From positions 1 through 12,545 of the forward strand of contig CAZDBA010000142.1 of NCBI GenBank assembly GCA_964503615.1: a stretch of DNA of 12,545 nt. Reading direction: 5' to 3'. The DNA comes from CAZDBA01 sp964503615 (GTDB lineage Bacteria; Planctomycetota; Planctomycetia; Pirellulales; Pirellulaceae). The notes under the pieces are model-generated. The model searched no databases. It had not been told where the DNA came from and was given only the letters and a program-made list of their open reading frames with translations. Position 1 is the stretch's first letter, and each line of letters opens with the position of its first letter. The position numbers were made by a program, and so were the translations under genes. Positions 1-5,866 of this stretch are shown one piece after another.

Positions 1-126
1 AGTAGTGCGCCATATATCTGGATCTTTTGCGGAGCGCAAGGCGACAATGTCTATCGCTTTACTGCTCTCGTGCTTCGCAGAGTCTATACCGCATCGGCTT
101 GAGTTCGACCTTGGAATTGATGCCGA

Positions 127-927
127 TTATTCAAACGAGTGCTTTTCGTCGGGAAAAGTACTCTCTCGAACGTCTTTGCACCACTCGGCGACCGCGTTTG
201 AGATTTCCTCTTTGACATTTGCGTAGGCTTTCACGAACGATGGCACATACCCCGATGTCATTCCGATCAAGTCGTTGATAACCAGAACCTGACCATCACA
301 ATCAGGTCCAGCTCCGATTCCGATCGTCGGGATGCTGACCTTTTCCGTGATTGCCGCTGCAACGGTTCTTGGCGTGCATTCGACTACGACGCTAAACGCT
401 CCCGCTTGTTCAGCAGCAACTGCGTCTTCCAACAATCTGTCCAGATCTCTTTGGACTCGATACCCGCCCATCGCATGGACGCTTTGCGGTCGCAAACCAA
501 CATGCGCCATTACCGGAATTCCGGTGGCGACCAAAGCCGCGATCACATCGGCTTGATCAGCACCGCCTTCCAGTTTTACGGCTTGAGCTCTTGCTTCCTT
601 GAGGATTCTCCCGGCTCCGGCGACCGTTTCATGGATCCCCAAATGGTTTAGTGGGAACGGCAGATCAACAACAACCATTGCTCGTTCGGTTCCGCGCCCT
701 ACCATCTCCGCGTGATAGATCATTTCGTCAAGCGTAACGGGCAACGTGTTCTCATGCCCCTGGACGACCATCGCCATCGAATCGCCGACCAGAATAACGT
801 CCGCCCCGGCGGCGTCGACTAATTTGGCCATCGTGTAATCGTAGGCGGTTAGCATCGTGATACGCTCGCCATCCTGTTTCATCTGGATAAGGCGTGGCGC
901 GGTTACGCGGGCAGGCTTTTTGGGCAT
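127..927 (-). CDS. panB: 3-methyl-2-oxobutanoate hydroxymethyltransferase (ketopantoate hydroxymethyltransferase)
   Basis: Cytoplasmic enzyme of pantothenate/CoA synthesis that transfers a hydroxymethyl group from 5,10-methylenetetrahydrofolate to 2-oxoisovalerate. The 266-residue product has normal family length and is a single (beta/alpha)8 domain. Family residues are all present: D49 in VGDS and D88 in VVVDLPF (the two metal-binding aspartates), K118 and E120 in VKLEGG, the general-base-like E183 in VVECTP, and the glycine-rich TIGIGAG at 201-207. The ATG is supported by an AGGA eight bases upstream. It lies 112 bp downstream of a transglutaminase-like gene on the same strand but seems to have its own promoter in that gap. 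panC is not adjacent in this window. I see no clear terminator in the 126 bp after the stop. Identification is secure from motifs. Confidence 0.97.
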   Translation of the reverse strand: MPKKPARVTAPRLIQMKQDGERITMLTAYDYTMAKLVDAAGADVILVGDSMAMVVQGHENTLPVTLDEMIYHAEMVGRGTERAMVVVDLPFPLNHLGIHETVAGAGRILKEARAQAVKLEGGADQADVIAALVATGIPVMAHVGLRPQSVHAMGGYRVQRDLDRLLEDAVAAEQAGAFSVVVECTPRTVAAAITEKVSIPTIGIGAGPDCDGQVLVINDLIGMTSGYVPSFVKAYANVKEEISNAVAEWCKDVRESTFPDEKHSFE

Positions 928-935
928 TGATTGTG

Positions 936-939
936 TCCT
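936..939 (-). promoter_or_regulatory. Shine-Dalgarno of panB
   Basis: AGGA on the minus strand, eight bases before the panB ATG. It supports the chosen start. Confidence 0.6.
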
Positions 940-958
940 GAAGTTCTTTCGTGAACGT

Positions 959-976
959 AGATTGTCCCAACAATCT
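959..976 (-). repeat. Leader hairpin upstream of panB
   Basis: Perfect inverted repeat AGATTGT / ACAATCT with a four-base loop, ending about 32 bases before the panB ATG. It lies between the proposed promoter and the ribosome site, so it would be in the 5' leader of the mRNA. There is no U-tract, so it does not look like a terminator. It could stabilise the message or bind a regulator; the role is inferred. Confidence 0.5.
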
Positions 977-1003
977 CGTAAACGACAACCACAGAACAGC
1001 TAT

Positions 1004-1031
1004 TTAATATCGCCAAAGGTGCTTACGTCAA
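1004..1031 (-). promoter_or_regulatory. Probable sigma70-type promoter of panB
   Basis: On the minus strand, a -35-like TTGACG (1026-1031) and a -10-like TATTAA (1004-1009) are separated by 16 bases. This sits in the gap between the upstream transglutaminase gene and panB, with a start point expected near 997. It suggests panB can be transcribed independently. This is a consensus match by eye only. Confidence 0.45.
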
Positions 1032-1039
1032 AACCGTTA

Positions 1040-2089
1040 CTATCGGGTTTGAGATCCCGGCTGCGTTTCTGGGGCAGTCTCTGTTTCAGGGACCTCGAAA
1101 ACTTGTTCCGCGATCCATTCCAGGGTCGGTTGACCGTTGACTTCTTTGGCAACCATTGTGGGTTGGACATAGCGAGTCGGATCAGCATTGCCCGGCACTT
1201 TGAACTTGTCACCCTTCTGAAGAATCGGCCGTGGCTGGCTTAGATGGCCGAATGAACGTTGGCCGGCGGCCTCGCAAGGGAACCACTGCCCGTTGCCTTC
1301 TGCGTCCTCCAGATAAAACTCAGGGTAGGTGTGGCTGGGAATCCAAACTGCTCTCGCGGGGATCTTTTTGATTCGGCAAATAGCAATGAACAGCGATGAC
1401 AACTCTTCGCAATCTCCAAAGCCGGAATCCAGAGCATCCATGCAAGAGTGAATCTGTGTATCAAACTTGTACTCGATATTTTCACGCACCCAATCGTAAA
1501 TCTGCTCCACCTTTTGCCAATCGGTTGCGCCCTCAGCGAACTCGATTTCCGTTGCAGCCGTTTTGACCTGCCGGTTAGTGCTTTCAATAAACGGGCTCGG
1601 CGAGAGGTACTTGCGAATTTTCGAGGGAGTTCTTTCAGGGATGCGAAGTTCGTCAACATTTTCGGGTATGACTTGAGGCGATTTTTGAATGCGAAACGTT
1701 ACTGTCGCCTCCGCAACCTCGTTTGGACCAAGTTCGTTGATCTTAACCACCATTTGGTTTACTTCTGCAGTCAACCGCTTAAACGAGATTCGGTTGACGT
1801 TGTCCGAATGGTTCTTTTCAAGCTCGACAACTGTCTGTTCGGGCCATTCAATCGGAACTGGGCAGGTTGCCGTAATTTTTGAAGCGCCGTTTGCAGAAGT
1901 GATCCGGATACCGAACTTCCAAACAGTTTCACCGGTTTCCGGGTCGACATTGGAACCGCTGGTCTGCGACAGTTCGTTCATCAAGTTCGCGTGTATCGCT
2001 TCAGGGTCTTGGGCAAACAAGTTGCATGCGAACCCTATCAACATTAGACCCATCGAAAGAATGTGGATCGGCGGCACAAGCTTGCCCAT
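1040..2089 (-). CDS. Secreted transglutaminase-like protein with intact catalytic Cys/His
   Basis: 349-residue exported protein. Residues 8-26 are a hydrophobic signal with probable cleavage after A26 (LFA, then QD). Residues about 50-150 look like a beta-rich N-terminal domain, containing VPIEWPEQ. The transglutaminase-like core follows at about 175-285. Its candidate nucleophile is C227 in GDCEEL, with the helix after it ending in IPARAVW, then H253 in SHTYPEF. The usual third acid would fall near WFPCEAAG, where E273 is present. The C-terminal tail is Pro/Thr/Glu-rich. Family members act as thiol proteases, amidases or crosslinkers, and the substrate here is unknown. The gene overlaps the preceding paralogue by one base (TAATG), and a GGAG eight bases before the ATG supports this start. 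The pair is probably translated together. Confidence 0.88.
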   Translation of the reverse strand: MGKLVPPIHILSMGLMLIGFACNLFAQDPEAIHANLMNELSQTSGSNVDPETGETVWKFGIRITSANGASKITATCPVPIEWPEQTVVELEKNHSDNVNRISFKRLTAEVNQMVVKINELGPNEVAEATVTFRIQKSPQVIPENVDELRIPERTPSKIRKYLSPSPFIESTNRQVKTAATEIEFAEGATDWQKVEQIYDWVRENIEYKFDTQIHSCMDALDSGFGDCEELSSLFIAICRIKKIPARAVWIPSHTYPEFYLEDAEGNGQWFPCEAAGQRSFGHLSQPRPILQKGDKFKVPGNADPTRYVQPTMVAKEVNGQPTLEWIAEQVFEVPETETAPETQPGSQTR

Positions 2090-3081
2090 TAGTTTTGCTC
2101 CGGCAACAGTTCACGTGTAAACTCGACGCTTGGACGTATTTTGCCTTTTGTGATCGCGAACTCGGCGACAAACTTTTGCGGATCCTCTTTCTCGGGGACT
2201 TTAAAGTTGTCACCTTTTTGCAAAACGACTCGCAGGTCAGACATCGATCCGAATTCACGCGGGCCGGCAACCTGGCAGGGATACCAAGTTCCATAACCGT
2301 CTTCGTTCACCAATAAAAACTCAGCGGTTTGATTCCCGTCGACCCATACCATGCGAGCCGGAACCTTTAACGCTCGGCACATCCCAACGAACAGCGCGAC
2401 CTTGTCTTCGGTATTGCCTGCTCGGGCGCGGAAGACGCTGAGTGTATCTTCTGAGGGATCTTCGGTCTCTTCTATGTTGTCACGAACCCAGTCATAAATC
2501 GCTTCGACTTTTGCCCAAGCTGTTTCATGATCGTTAGCGATCTGTTTGACCATCGTTCGCATTTTAGTATTTCGAAACGAGATCATCGGGCTGACGCCAA
2601 GATAAGGCCGATTTTCTTTCTCGACTCTTTTTGGGATCTTTAAAGATGCCGTTTCGCGTGCCGCATTGATACGGCTGACTCGGACACGATATGTTTGTGA
2701 TATTGTGATCTCTTCGTTGGCTGGCACGCTGGGTAACAACATAATCAATTGCTTGACTCCACCGTCCAAGGTTCGGTACTTCGTAACCCGAACTTCGGGT
2801 GGAAAGTCTTCGGAATCCAAGATGGCAGTCTGTTCAGGCCAGTCGCTCGGTACCGGAAGCGTGACGATCATATTCTTGCACTTATCCGCGCTACCAACGA
2901 TCGTGCATCCGATTTTCCAACGAAACTCGGTCGGATCAGAATAGCTCAAGCTCGTCGGGCTATCTTCCGGGTTTTCATTTTCCTGTGCGGCAACATCGTT
3001 AGAAAAGAACAAAGCCAACAAAGCGACAGCGAAGAAAGATACCATTCGTTTTTCTGAGTTGGCTTGTTGGCTGATAGACAT
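2089..3081 (-). CDS. Secreted transglutaminase-fold paralogue lacking catalytic residues (probable pseudoenzyme)
   Basis: 330-residue exported protein, clearly a tandem-duplicate relative of the next gene: both have PVPS/I-x-WPEQ, the WVR(D/E)NIE helix, PARxVW, W(F/Y)PC, and QKGDxFKVP. Hydrophobic residues 13-27 form the signal, with likely cleavage after A32 (VAA, then QE). At the active-site positions it differs from the neighbour: the nucleophile Cys is T224 (GNTED against GDCEE), the His is N250 (GNQTAEF against SHTYPEF), and the Glu is Q270 (WYPCQ against WFPCE). It is therefore unlikely to be a transglutaminase or thiol hydrolase, and may bind the same substrate or pair with the active paralogue. 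The reading frame is intact, so it is not a decayed pseudogene. The start could instead be M13 (3045), as neither start has a good Shine-Dalgarno. Confidence 0.88.
   Translation of the reverse strand: MSISQQANSEKRMVSFFAVALLALFFSNDVAAQENENPEDSPTSLSYSDPTEFRWKIGCTIVGSADKCKNMIVTLPVPSDWPEQTAILDSEDFPPEVRVTKYRTLDGGVKQLIMLLPSVPANEEITISQTYRVRVSRINAARETASLKIPKRVEKENRPYLGVSPMISFRNTKMRTMVKQIANDHETAWAKVEAIYDWVRDNIEETEDPSEDTLSVFRARAGNTEDKVALFVGMCRALKVPARMVWVDGNQTAEFLLVNEDGYGTWYPCQVAGPREFGSMSDLRVVLQKGDNFKVPEKEDPQKFVAEFAITKGKIRPSVEFTRELLPEQN
2098..2101 (-). promoter_or_regulatory. Shine-Dalgarno inside the upstream paralogue, with TAATG stop-start overlap
   Basis: GGAG on the minus strand, inside the last codons of the 2089-3081 gene and eight bases before the ATG of the 1040-2089 gene. 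The stop and start share one A (TAATG), a classic layout for translational coupling. Confidence 0.6.
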
Positions 3082-3162
3082 CGTTTAGCACTCGGTTGCA
3101 TGGGCGAATAGGTCGTCAGATCGCGACCGCTTAATAAGACTATTCTACATCCACTAAATAGG

Positions 3163-3198
3163 TAAACGGCAAAAAACCATGTGGTCTTTTGCCGTTTA
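3163..3198. terminator. Long stem-loop, probable terminator of the lipoprotein gene or leader element of the transglutaminase pair
   Basis: Inverted repeat with 16-base arms (3163-3178 and 3183-3198) and a four-base ATGT loop. One mismatch (A3175/C3186) interrupts otherwise continuous pairing around TAAACGGC and GCCGTTTA. It lies 123 bp past the stop of the minus-strand lipoprotein gene and 81 bp before the start of the minus-strand transglutaminase pair. There is no long U-tract after the stem on either strand, although the arm itself carries runs of T or A. A terminator is the simplest reading; a 5' leader structure is the alternative. A -10-like TAGAAT on the minus strand (3142-3147) lies just past it, toward the transglutaminase genes. 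Confidence 0.6.
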
Positions 3199-3320
3199 TA
3201 CCGGGAAGATGATTTCGTCAGTTTTTGATGTTTTCCGGACGTTTATAGAGACGTTTAAACGAACCTGTCACGAAAGAGGTCTACAGACTGACAGCAGTCG
3301 ATTGGAAAACTCTTTGCAAA

Positions 3321-3782
3321 TTATTGCCCCAGCCCATCGAGGGAAAAGTTCAATGATGGAGGTGCCAGCCCACCACCGCGAGCGCCGCTTCCACCAAAGC
3401 CCTGTCCGGCCTGTTCCAGGTTAGTTGGAATGTTTCCATATACGGGCGGGTTTTGACCACCATAGGGTTGCGTTTGGTAAGTCTGAGTAGTTGGATCGTT
3501 CGCGGAGTAGTAAGAGGTTTCCAACGGTGCGATTGGACCAGCGATACCACTCCCAGTGGGTTGGATAATCTGGTTGGGGATCGCTGAACTTGTTTGGCAA
3601 CCGTCTGTGCAAGGAGCGACCGACTGTGATCCAAAGCTTGGCTGCAAAGGTGGTTGGCACGAGTTACAAGGGGCACCCTGCAGAGAGGAACCTTGCAGCC
3701 AGTTCCTGATAGGGCCATTGGCGCATCCTACCGTCATGGAAAGAATAAATCCGATCGTTGCCAGGCAAATGAGCTTTTTCAT
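3321..3782 (-). CDS. Small Cys/Pro/Gly-rich lipoprotein, function unknown
   Basis: 153-residue protein starting MKKLICLATI, with a hydrophobic stretch and a lipobox-like TVGC giving lipidated C20. The open frame extends 10 codons further to a TTG at 3812, but the ATG at 3782 directly follows a purine-rich AGGAAGAGAGAG, so this start is preferred. After the lipid Cys comes ANGPIRNWLQ, then paired cysteines C39/C42 (CNSC) and C58/C62 (CTDGC), then a low-complexity Pro, Gln, Thr, Tyr and Gly-rich tail. No enzymatic domain is visible. From memory, short planctomycete lipoproteins with a similar GPIRxW and CNxC start exist, but I cannot check this. It is probably an envelope surface or structural protein. 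It is divergent from the alpha/beta hydrolase gene and has its own upstream region. Confidence 0.8.
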   Translation of the reverse strand: MKKLICLATIGFILSMTVGCANGPIRNWLQGSSLQGAPCNSCQPPLQPSFGSQSVAPCTDGCQTSSAIPNQIIQPTGSGIAGPIAPLETSYYSANDPTTQTYQTQPYGGQNPPVYGNIPTNLEQAGQGFGGSGARGGGLAPPSLNFSLDGLGQ

Positions 3783-3786
3783 TTTG

Positions 3787-3798
3787 CTCTCTCTTCCT
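3787..3798 (-). promoter_or_regulatory. Purine-rich Shine-Dalgarno that decides the lipoprotein start
   Basis: AGGAAGAGAGAG on the minus strand, ending four bases before the ATG at 3782. It rules against the in-frame upstream TTG at 3812. Confidence 0.65.
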
Positions 3799-3819
3799 AC
3801 TAGGCGTTTCAAAGGCAGG

Positions 3820-3832
3820 CAGTAACTTACTG
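3820..3832. promoter_or_regulatory. Perfect palindrome, candidate operator of the lipoprotein gene
   Basis: CAGTAA-C-TTACTG, a 13-base perfect inverted repeat 38 bp upstream of the lipoprotein ATG. Its size and place fit a dimeric repressor site near the promoter or in the 5' leader. The regulator is unknown. Confidence 0.4.
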
Positions 3833-3911
3833 AATATCAGATTCGACGGGCTACCAAGCCGGTCAAGGCTGATCTTGAAACGCGTTTAGTTTCCTTGAGT
3901 TGTGGGGTATT

Positions 3912-3935
3912 TGACTCGGTCTGTTTTCTGAGTCA
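3912..3935. repeat. Inverted repeat TGACTC-N12-GAGTCA
   Basis: Six-base arms at 3912-3917 and 3930-3935, separated by 12 bases, in the middle of the divergent region. It could be a regulator site or a weak hairpin; six-base arms can occur by chance. Confidence 0.35.
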
Positions 3936-4045
3936 CGAAAACGTACACTCGAAATAATGATGTGCAAGTTGAACGTGATGTTTTTTGTCAACAATTGGAA
4001 ATTACGTTCATTGATTTGCTTAATTGTGATCTATCCTTCTAGGCA

Positions 4046-4076
4046 AAGTGCATCGATTGCAGGCGAGCATGCACTT
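4046..4076 (+). repeat. Inverted repeat in the hydrolase leader
   Basis: Perfect eight-base arms AAGTGCAT (4046-4053) and ATGCACTT (4069-4076) around a 15-base loop, 47 bp before the hydrolase ATG. It is either a leader hairpin or an operator; it is not followed by a T-run. Confidence 0.4.
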
Positions 4077-4123
4077 CAGGCAAGTTAATCAGGTTGTATT
4101 GATTCAATCGTTCGGTCGGTCTC

Positions 4124-5317
4124 ATGCCCTTTTTTGGAACCACATTCAAATCACTTTCAAAGCCGATGTGCTTTGCCGGTTGGCTCACTCGCTGCTCAAG
4201 TCCAATCGTGAGCAGTTTGCTATGCTTCCTGTTTCTGGCCTCTATCTCATCATTCTCGTTGGCTGACGATCACGGCCGAAGTGAACACGTCTGCCAAATG
4301 CTTGCGACGCAGCAGTTTCACCCAGGTGATGAGATCTGGTTGGTGTCATCTCGCGCTAGTGCCAATCGTTCGAGCGATCCTGCAAAGCTGGAATGGTCGC
4401 GACTGGTCGATGGGCAACTAAAGCCCAAGCAGTTCGCCGATTTCAAAACATCCCATGATTCCGATCCGTGCACCCGCACAGTTGTGTACACCCATGGGAA
4501 CTTGACCAATTCAAATTGGGCGATCAATGGTGGACTCACGCTTTATCAGAATGTGTTTCAGAATCGCACAAACCAAACTCCCGTTCGCTACCTGATTTGG
4601 AGTTGGCGCTCGGAACGAGAATACCGCCTAATCGGAAAAGACGCGAACATGAAAAGCCGCAGAGCGGTTGAAGAAGGCACCGCAATGCGGGCGATGCTGG
4701 ACCAACTGCAAGGGCCTCGCCCGATTTTGTTGGGGTACAGCTTTGGAGGACAAGTGATCGTGTCCGCATTGCAATCACCGACTCACCTTTCCACAGCGGA
4801 GCCGTTTTACGTGTCACTCATTGTTCCCGGTTTCAACCGTGATTTTATTCACTGCGAGTTGGATCGCGATGCGTTGCAGATGAATACAAAACGGATGCGA
4901 GCATTTGTAAATGAGAAAGACAGAGTGATTTGGGCAAACAATAAAAACCTCTGTCGCCGAAAGTACCGTGGCTCGGGAATGTGCAACTATCTAGTCTCTT
5001 CAAAGCTTGGCCAACCTGATTATTTGGACGAAGTTGATTTGACCGATGAGAATTCGCCAGTGCACTCGATCGATAAATACTCGAGCAACCCGCGAATCAT
5101 CGCTGGGATTTTGTGCCAGCTGGAGAGCAGTGCCGCAGAATCAGCTGAGTGGATCCAAACACAGCCGTTGAACATCGAGGTGTTTGAAGCGTCTGAAGCT
5201 CTCGATTCATTTGAGCCGATTGAAGCTCCAGAGACGTTTGAATCGTTCGCGCCTGCCCCAATGCTGGAGCCGATTGAAGCCTATGAACCAGGTGTGATCT
5301 ACGAATCGGTTCAGTAA
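4124..5317 (+). CDS. Secreted alpha/beta hydrolase with acidic repeat tail
   Basis: 397-residue exported protein. Hydrophobic residues about 29-46 precede a likely cleavage after SLA (47, then DD). The alpha/beta-hydrolase core runs from about 117 to 335. The oxyanion-hole HGN is at 124-126 (VVYTHGN), and the nucleophile elbow GYSFGG has S206. A likely acid is D266 in NEKDRVIW and a likely general base is H314 in SPVHSIDKY. This fits an esterase, lipase or acyltransferase-type serine hydrolase; the substrate is unknown. The tail from about 350 to the end is rich in Glu, Ala, Pro and Phe, with a repeated EPIEA unit. The start is uncertain: no Shine-Dalgarno is seen at 4124, and M15 (4166) would give a shorter and more typical signal peptide. 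The gene stands alone with no close same-strand partner. Confidence 0.87.
   Translation: MPFFGTTFKSLSKPMCFAGWLTRCSSPIVSSLLCFLFLASISSFSLADDHGRSEHVCQMLATQQFHPGDEIWLVSSRASANRSSDPAKLEWSRLVDGQLKPKQFADFKTSHDSDPCTRTVVYTHGNLTNSNWAINGGLTLYQNVFQNRTNQTPVRYLIWSWRSEREYRLIGKDANMKSRRAVEEGTAMRAMLDQLQGPRPILLGYSFGGQVIVSALQSPTHLSTAEPFYVSLIVPGFNRDFIHCELDRDALQMNTKRMRAFVNEKDRVIWANNKNLCRRKYRGSGMCNYLVSSKLGQPDYLDEVDLTDENSPVHSIDKYSSNPRIIAGILCQLESSAAESAEWIQTQPLNIEVFEASEALDSFEPIEAPETFESFAPAPMLEPIEAYEPGVIYESVQ
5213..5280 (+). repeat. Internal repeat in the hydrolase C-terminal tail
   Basis: The 14-base unit GAGCCGATTGAAGC occurs at 5213-5226 and again at 5267-5280, both in frame and encoding EPIEA. Related FEA/FEP/FES units lie around them. 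It looks like recent small duplications in a flexible acidic tail. Confidence 0.6.
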
Positions 5318-5346
5318 ACCCTGATGGATGATGACATGTCCAATTA

Positions 5347-5361
5347 ACTGCGGGTCGCAGT
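5347..5361 (+). terminator. Weak hairpin after the hydrolase gene
   Basis: ACTGCG-GGT-CGCAGT, a six-base stem 30 bp past the hydrolase stop. There is no T-tract, so termination here is doubtful. Confidence 0.25.
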
Positions 5362-5554
5362 CGAAGAAACGAAGACGATGCTGGGAAGTCTCGCGATGAA
5401 AGCCTCGAATGGGGCGGCAGATTCCGGCTTTCGCAGACCGAAATGAGCCTATCGGGAATTTTGGTGTGAGCTGAGAGATTGGTATTTGGCTTGAATTTGC
5501 TCAAATCTTGTAGCCGACGGGCAAAACCACCGATAAATATCGCGGGATCGTCCG

Positions 5555-5583
5555 TTGAAACCTGTCCAGTTTTCCCATAGACT
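5555..5583 (+). promoter_or_regulatory. Probable promoter of the small basic protein gene
   Basis: TTGAAA (5555-5560) and TAGACT (5578-5583) with a 17-base spacer, 34 bp before the ATG at 5617. An inverted repeat, CCAGT (5566-5570) and ACTGG (5581-5585), straddles the -10 and could be an operator. This is a consensus match by eye. Confidence 0.45.
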
Positions 5584-5606
5584 GGGCGACTTAATGAAAC
5601 ACGATT

Positions 5607-5610
5607 GGAG
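5607..5610 (+). promoter_or_regulatory. Shine-Dalgarno that fixes the small gene start
   Basis: GGAG six bases before the ATG at 5617. An in-frame TTG at 5605 overlaps this site and so cannot be the real start. Confidence 0.7.
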
Positions 5611-5616
5611 AATTTA

Positions 5617-5799
5617 ATGCCAGGTAGTGAAAGACGACGCGAACTTCGTCGTCGCCGACACCGAAAAAAGAAGGTCACACAAATCAAACGAAGAGCAGAA
5701 AAGGCTTCTTCTTCTGAGAAAGAAGTGTTGGTGGCCAAACTTCGTAATTTGACCCCAGGCGCCGATGAGATCATCGCTGCACTGAAATTGGTCAAGTAA
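5617..5799 (+). CDS. Small highly basic protein, DUF6800-like
   Basis: 60-residue protein. Residues 4-29 are dominated by Arg and Lys (SERRRELRRRRHRKKKV, then IKRR), followed by a helix-prone SSSEKEVLVAKLRNL and a short TPGADEII end. The sequence resembles what I remember as the planctomycete DUF6800 family of very short conserved proteins of unknown function; that assignment is from memory. The charge pattern suggests RNA, ribosome or DNA binding, which is inference. The ATG is chosen because of GGAG six bases upstream. The gene has its own likely promoter and a strong terminator, so it forms a single-gene unit between the hydrolase and folC. Its clean expression signals argue that it is real despite its size. 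Confidence 0.87.
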   Translation: MPGSERRRELRRRRHRKKKVTQIKRRAEKASSSEKEVLVAKLRNLTPGADEIIAALKLVK

Positions 5800-5828
5800 C
5801 ACAGCCCGGACCTTAAATCAGACAGTTC

Positions 5829-5860
5829 AAAAACAGTCGCTTATGGCGACTGTTTTTTTT
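5829..5860. terminator. Bidirectional intrinsic terminator between the small gene and folC
   Basis: Perfect 12-base stem, AAAAACAGTCGC (5829-5840) and GCGACTGTTTTT (5846-5857), with loop TTATG and T-run to 5860. It lies 29 bp past the plus-strand small gene and 6 bp past the folC stop, so it can serve both convergent genes: the A-run on the left gives the U-run for the minus strand. Confidence 0.93.
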
Positions 5861-5866
5861 ATGTAC

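Larger units (their letters stand above)
3783..4123. other. Divergent intergenic region between lipoprotein and hydrolase genes
   Basis: 341 bp with no convincing gene. It must hold both outward promoters. On the minus strand there is a TTGACC (3861-3866) but no well-spaced -10. On the plus strand TTGATT (4011-4016) and TATCCT (4032-4037) are spaced 15, which is a weak match. The region is dominated by inverted repeats: CAGTAA-C-TTACTG (3820-3832), TGACTC-N12-GAGTCA (3912-3935) and AAGTGCAT-N15-ATGCACTT (4046-4076). Confidence 0.6.

Noticed and set aside
1..102. Open plus-strand frame from the left edge to TGA at 100-102, possibly the end of a gene outside the window
   Set aside because: Only 33 codons, no recognisable sequence, and a second frame is open as well; it cannot be told from chance.
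3805..3882. CGTTTCAA (3805-3812) and TTGAAACG (3875-3882) inverted repeat
   Set aside because: The arms are eight bases but 62 bases apart with nothing supporting a stem between them; this could easily be chance in an AT-rich region.
5097..5795. Long minus-strand open frame of 232 codons opposite the hydrolase end and the small basic gene
   Set aside because: It runs antisense through two well-supported plus-strand genes and their intergenic gap, and its residue mix (Ser/Arg/Leu-rich, no domain) is typical of an antisense shadow.
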